A stretch of DNA of 64,000 nt. Source: Saxidomus purpurata. Lineage: Eukaryota; Mollusca; Bivalvia; Venerida; Veneridae. Positions 58,981-64,000 of this stretch are shown here, piece after piece. The notes under the pieces were generated by a model that was given only the letters and a program-made list of their open reading frames with translations, had not been told where the DNA came from and made no database searches. A program made the position numbers and the translations under genes. Position 1 is the stretch's first letter. Each line of letters starts with the position of its first letter. The stretch lies in assembly GCA_022818135.1 (NCBI GenBank), contig JAFMSR010000008.1, positions 29,246,899 to 29,310,898 on the forward strand. The letters run 5' to 3'.

Positions 58981-61435
58981 GCTAACAATTTGTTTATTAA
59001 AAGTGTCCCTCTTTGAGTGCACATGACTTAACGTCAAAGTTTTAAATGGCAAATTACTATTCAAGTAAACGTGGTCATTGCTGTGGAAACTGGATATGTT
59101 AATGAATATTTATTTCAACACAATAAAAATAAATGTTATGTTCTCTGTATCCACAATCATTGCCTAAATTAGCATACGTCACTTAAAAGATACTAAAATA
59201 GTGAATAACGTCTATTTATGACATATCCAAGCATTAATCTGTTGAGTGTAACTGTCGTGTCGGATACAAATTTGCTTATTAATGGAACAGATATAAGTGT
59301 TAACAACAGAATCATTTCGAATCATGGTACGAGGGACATTCGAAAACATTCCGGAAAACTCTTTTATTGCACAACATTTTGTGATATAACAGTTACTGAA
59401 AACGCCTCGAATATGCCTCGCTCACGACAACATTGCGTTGCTATAGCGACTATAAAGAATAGAAAATAACAAGACAATATACAAAGACTTAAAAATACTT
59501 TGATGTAATTACAGTTACTTTTGCCTAAAAATAAATTGATTGATAAAAAAATGACATTTTTCCTGAAATTTTCCCAACATCCCTCGTAACTGTTTATATC
59601 ACACAGCCAACCTGTTCATGTTAATATTATAAACGAATTTAACGTGCACTTTACAGATATTACGTATACCTTCCATTGCATAAAGTGTCATTGAATGGTC
59701 GATGAAAGTCAGTTCGCAGAAATATATCAGTGTAAAATTTTTAAAGTTTTTGTCAAGCAAAAATGAAATAAAAACCTCGAATGAATTGGCATGTCATACA
59801 GTGTGGGAACTACAGAAGAATATGACGAAAAAATGATGTGTCAAAATATCTCCAGGGACCTTTGTAGAATGTCATACGGAAAGTGATAATGAATGCTTTT
59901 GTGCTAAAACTAAAAAGAATTCTATTTATGGCTCTGGCCATGAATGATACTAATGAAGTATCGGTCTTTGCTTTGTGCAATTTACGTAACCTTCCTGTAT
60001 GTGTATTTCTTTTTAATTTTCTGTGCTTTTGTTGAATTGTTAAGTCTGCAAATGCGTGCTAACATTATAAGGGCAGCATTAATAATCGCAATAACGCCTA
60101 CATGCAAACTACAGGACGTTACACGAGCTCCTGGAATATCCTGTATTTGCTGAATAATTGTTTGAGTCGGAGTGTTACTGGCTATATACAGGGGCAAATG
60201 GAACATTATAAGTTATTTGGGTTTTTTTTAAGTGGTATATGGAGATATATTACCCGCCTAGATTTATATTACCCGAGCCGTTAGCCACATTTATTACCAT
60301 TCTCTTTCTTAGATTTTGAAGGATTTGGTTCGATTAAAATTCGTTTAACGGCTGAAAGTAAGCATACCAGCAAATATCCTTAAGACAACTCAATATGTCA
60401 CTTCGTGACGCCACAAAACAACGTCACAAATACTATAGGGTATTGAACTGGCCGTCCGCCATCTTCGTTTGAAAAAGAAAGCAAGTAACTTTTCCTACAA
60501 ATGCAGGTTTGAACTTTGAAATGTGAATAAATCGTTTTCATATAAATACGTAAAAATGTTTTCTCTTTCTGATGACTCCTTACAAAACCTCATTCACCTT
60601 CCCAATCAATGCTCCGTTGATAAACGTTCCAATCATTTTCGTAACTAGAGCCGTTCTGGCGTACCGTAACAATCTCGAACCATATTAGCGTGAGGTACAA
60701 TGACGGGGTATGCCAATTGTATATTAACGGCTTGCCCGTTAATATCAATTTGTTTTTGCGGATCACTGGCCAAATGTCCTTGAAGGGTAAAATACATTTA
60801 TTTTTATACTGCCACCGACTGCCATACGGGTGAAACCACTTGTTGACGACAAACAAGATCCATAATGTCTCCACATTGACTTATTCAATAACAACTAACT
60901 TGAAAATCAAAAAAATCAGGAGCCGAAGCTTCTAATGTGATATGGACCCAATGGTGTACAGCCAAAGAATCAATACTAATTCTAACCATGACAGAGCCTT
61001 ATCCTACATACTCTAGAAACAGTCTCCCCAGGCGACTTCAATCATAGTAAATCTAACGGATTCTAGAATTATACAATTTTCCATCTTTCACCAATTATCC
61101 AAGAAGCACATGTTAAGCCATAGCGGAAGTTTACAGCCTTGTAACTCTTTCGTAAAGAGTCAATTTAGATTGGTATTAAATAATTGTAAAAGTAAAATGT
61201 ATATAATTAATTTTAATCCGTTTGAATGATATTTAACATACATACAGTTATATTTTAAAGTGTTCCAGCTAGCACAAAATAGCACGGTGCAGTACCCTGC
61301 CTCTGTTTCATGTGCACTCTGCACTCTGCCCTTTTCTCTAGAACCCTGCTATGCCCCTTTTGAGAGGACCACATTTTAAGTTAATGACCATATTTCTTTT
61401 TGATTTAATGACAAATCAACATAGCTCTTTTCTAT
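58981..61435. other. Intergenic, no gene supported; possible promoter-like spot near 60450
   Basis: No splice-framed coding exon. 60445-60470 has ggccgtccgccatcttcg, a YY1-type core (AAGATGGCGG on the - strand), as found at many transcription starts. Two moderately long frames (59218-59469 + and 60590-60874 -) have no recognisable family. Confidence 0.35.
60590..60874 (-). CDS. Hypothetical 94-codon open frame, doubtful
   Basis: The frame starts METLWILFVVNKWFHPYGSR and ends NDWNVYQRSIDWEGE. Composition is protein-like (Trp, Tyr and Pro well spread). I recognise no domain, there is no neighbour to support it, and a 10-bp inverted repeat (atattaacgg/ccgttaatat) lies inside it. It could be a relic of a mobile-element gene. 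Confidence 0.2.
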   Translation of the reverse strand: METLWILFVVNKWFHPYGSRWQYKNKCILPFKDIWPVIRKNKLILTGKPLIYNWHTPSLYLTLIWFEIVTVRQNGSSYENDWNVYQRSIDWEGE

Positions 61436-61710
61436 GGGCTTTTTCGGAAATGTTACTCGAGAAACTCGATTAAGCTTTGCGCATGCGCTTAATCTCTGAT
61501 CTACCCAACACATGTCACTCCCAGTTGCCCATGACTTGATCAGAATACATTGGGCATTTTGGAACAAGTAACTCGTGTTGCTCGGGTAGGACAGAATGTA
61601 TTCTGATCAACTCGTGGGCACCTGGGGGTTACATGGGTTGGGTAGATCAGAGATTAAGCGCATGCGCAAAGCTTACTCGGGTTACTCGAGTAACATTTCC
61701 GAAAAAGCCC
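61436..61710. mobile_element. 275-bp near-palindromic MITE with TAT duplication
   Basis: Left arm gggctttttcggaaatgtta then ctcgag... and right arm its inverse, ending gaaaaagccc. The arms are about 115 bp with few mismatches, sharing aagctttgcgcatgcgctta and gatctacccaac, around a roughly 40-bp centre. TAT flanks each side. The 63-codon - strand frame is incidental. Confidence 0.85.
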
Positions 61711-61793
61711 TATAAGACATCAATAATTTAATAGGAGTTCAGAAATGCTCAGAAGTCAGTAAATTAGTATGGGACTTTAAAAAAAGTCGATGA

Positions 61794-61990
61794 GAGTGAT
61801 GTCCCCTGAAACAGGGGTCGTAAATCTTGCCGTCATAAAAAGTAGGAAAGAGTGATGTCCCCTGACACAGGGGACGTAAATTTTGCCGTCATTAAATAAG
61901 TGGGAAAGAGTGACATCCCCTTAAACAGGGGAAGTAAATCTTGCGACTTAAAACAGTCGGGAAGAGTGATACCCCCTGAAACAGGGGAAG
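61794..61990 (+). repeat. Four ~57-bp tandem units each with a CCCCTG/CAGGGG hairpin
   Basis: Units start with gagtgat at 61794, 61850, 61908 (gagtgac) and 61964. Each has cccctgaaacaggggt-like text able to form a 5-6 bp stem, followed in the first three by gtaaatcttgc (minor variants). Confidence 0.85.
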
Positions 61991-62667
61991 ATTATATTTT
62001 CATCTTATCGGATAGTTGATGCATGCTCGCGCAACGGAAAAATATATTCCATATCCTGTCTTTACCAGTGAAACGGGCATTGGGACGACGAGTTGTCGAA
62101 GCCAGACACAGGCATGCGAAAAGAGCGGCCAACGTTCCAAATGAGTGCTGCAACCTGTTATACAGTGGTTATAGATGCACAGGACTATGATGATGCTTCA
62201 CCTAGAGGGAACACGTAATGGCATTGCTACACATTTGGAATTTTCAGACGAATAGCCACAGCTACAAGGAAGAGAAAGAAATGTATTGCAGGAAAAAATG
62301 AAATTGTGAAAATCTATTGATGCGAATTCCACAAGTCGGTTACAATAAAGTGTGCTGGCAGTATCTGTATACATATATTAGTGGGATATCATTTAAAAAG
62401 TGTGATTATCCAATCATATTTATCAATTATAATCAGGGTACATGTACACGTGATTTCATCAAGCAAGAAAGGAACGTGTGATATCCACATGAGCGCTTTG
62501 ATTGTGTGTGTTTATTGATTCACTTATTATCATCAATCTGATGCTGAAGACAGAGGACTGTAGATCATTAACAAGAAATTTTCTATTGCTAGTTATAAGA
62601 ATGATGTTTACATGTATATATTTATATGAAAAGACGTGAAATTGGGACCAATAAGCACGCTTAATGC

Positions 62668-62700
62668 ACAGGAAGTGAAGAACTTCCTGTGCTTAATGCA
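62668..62700. repeat. Perfect hairpin
   Basis: cttaatgcacaggaagt, a four-base loop (gaag), then acttcctgtgcttaatg: the inner 11 bp are perfectly inverted, and the outer cttaatg recurs directly. It is isolated and has no neighbour that explains it. Confidence 0.6.
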
Positions 62701-64000
62701 AATGTAATAACTGCTGCGACATTTCTGGCATAATGCCAATTGCGATTTCTTTGCATATAAGAAATGGGCTCCATAATGACTGAGTAAATCGCTTTATCTA
62801 ATAAACGGCTCTAGTCCGCTATTCAGTGGTCATTCTTCCCATCTTTTTTTTTTTGTTTTTCGAGTTGGAGATTCTATGTTTATTGCATTGAAATATTTAG
62901 AGCTAAATTCGCGATACACGTGATCCTCGTGCCAAAAGTCGTAAATCGTAGTCATCGTCTCGCGCGGTCAACCGTGACAGTAAAATGTCACTGTTATGGT
63001 AAAATTCGATAGAGAACTATGTATAACACAGGAGTTCTAAACTTTAAGTCTTTACACAAAATACTTTCTTATAACTGAATTTTATCAAATCGGTTCAGTG
63101 TAGATGATTAAACCCTGTCGGTAGATATGGGTCAGAAAATATTCTGCTTAACTTATGAAAATATATTATCATCTAGCCTGGTGGCGAGGCTAGTGAAGAC
63201 TCTGTGTGTCTGTCTTAAGATTCCATAACAGTACGGCTAATACGAACACGTTTCATTTATTAAAACGACACCAGGGGACCAGTTTACACAATAGCGATCA
63301 CAAAAATAATTTCCCCGGACATGGCGTGATGTTGTCAAGACTGTTTATTCCTAATTTTCTTGAAAGAAATGAAAACTTGTCCTGCAACAATCTCGACATT
63401 AAAATGCTATATGAACAAGTCGTATATTGTATTACAAATTCAAAGTACACAACTTGTCTTTCATAGTATTGTACGAAACGATACGAATACCTGATGTTCA
63501 CTGGTTTAACATACATTGTTATTACTAACACGTATGCTTTTATGACAGTTTTATACCCGAAGTGTCATTATTAGGAAATGAAATACATGGTCAGAAAATT
63601 CTGCATGAAGTGCACGGATGTGTCCAGTATGCTGGTAAAATCAGATTGCACACAATCAATAGGCTGGCACACACTTTAAAAAAATCTTTGGTGGATGAAC
63701 AATTCGCTGAAAAACACCGGAAATTACAGGGGGTTGGGATGGGTGGATTTTCGCTCCCAGTTACTATACATGCAGACAGGCTGCTCCTGTGAAGGACCAG
63801 TACAAAATTCTCATTCGGGAAGTTTGATGCCGAATTGCTTAAATACAAGTATAACAGTAACCTAGCGGAGAATCATTGCACAATATAAAAGATGTCTTAA
63901 GAAGTGATCATTTATGTACACCAAAGGAAATTCAATTCTAAACAACGACATGTAATCAAAATAAAAAAAGAGAAAATTTCGCTACTGAAACGGATTGCTT
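62701..64000. other. Window end, no gene supported
   Basis: Short frames at 63206-63466 and 63562-63792 (+) have no recognisable family and no convincing splice frame. Nothing else seen. Confidence 0.4.

Noticed and set aside
58809..59024. 71-codon frame with Pro-Ser-Val repeats
   Set aside because: It is the translation of the GGAC/AGAC microsatellite in the satellite-bearing element.
61376..61567. 63-codon - strand frame
   Set aside because: Falls mostly in one arm of the 275-bp palindromic MITE.

Overview
This is a eukaryotic nuclear window: AT-rich, intron-rich, and full of dispersed and tandem repeats. Several repeats have the architecture seen in mollusc genomes: internal satellites of about 145-180 bp next to GGAC/ACGG microsatellites, elements with hairpins at both ends, and tRNA-derived SINEs. 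I infer a mollusc, most likely a bivalve. The species cannot be fixed from the sequence.

Two protein-coding genes can be reconstructed exon by exon, in frame, with canonical GT-AG junctions. They converge tail to tail. (1) On the + strand, 1..8599 holds the 3' part of a phosphoglucomutase-2/phosphopentomutase gene (PGM2 type). It has 13 coding exons and 458 residues, running from the catalytic-serine loop to the stop codon; the N-terminal exons lie left of the window. (2) On the - strand, 40736 down to 26904 holds a complete voltage-sensing phosphatase (VSP/TPTE family). Fourteen exons of any one transcript give 610 residues: a charged N-terminus, an S1-S4 voltage sensor, a basic linker, a PTEN-like phosphatase with CKGGKGRTGT, and a C2 domain. 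Membrane voltage should gate phosphoinositide dephosphorylation.

The main discovery candidate is inside the VSP gene. There are two consecutive versions of the exon that encodes S3 and the S3-S4 loop (37340..37438 and 35583..35681). They are both 99 nt, have the same phases and are about 50% identical in protein. This is the signature of mutually exclusive splicing of a voltage-sensor segment.

Layout: 1-8.6 kb PGM2, with a tandem-repeat element in its last intron. 8.6-14.4 kb is PGM2 3' flank or UTR, with an 8-copy 146-bp array and a TTAA-flanked MITE. 14.4-18.5 kb is repeat elements, including a 42-bp satellite apparently amplified from a dispersed palindromic element. 18.5-26.9 kb is low-repeat AT-rich sequence, possibly VSP 3' UTR and flank. 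26.9-40.8 kb is VSP. Its introns carry a 21-bp minisatellite, SINEs, a MITE and an obvious assembly blemish (a 69-nt G run and a garbled copy of neighbouring sequence). 41.6-46.9 kb is a 5.3-kb TIR element with a second TIR element nested in it and a possible spliced non-coding RNA. 47-54 kb holds three more TIR transposons with visible target-site duplications and a large palindrome. 54-64 kb holds degenerate repeats, a 174-bp MITE, a satellite-bearing element, a near-perfect 275-bp palindrome and a hairpin array, with no gene I can support.

I saw no credible rRNA, no free-standing tRNA gene, no CRISPR array and no viral gene.
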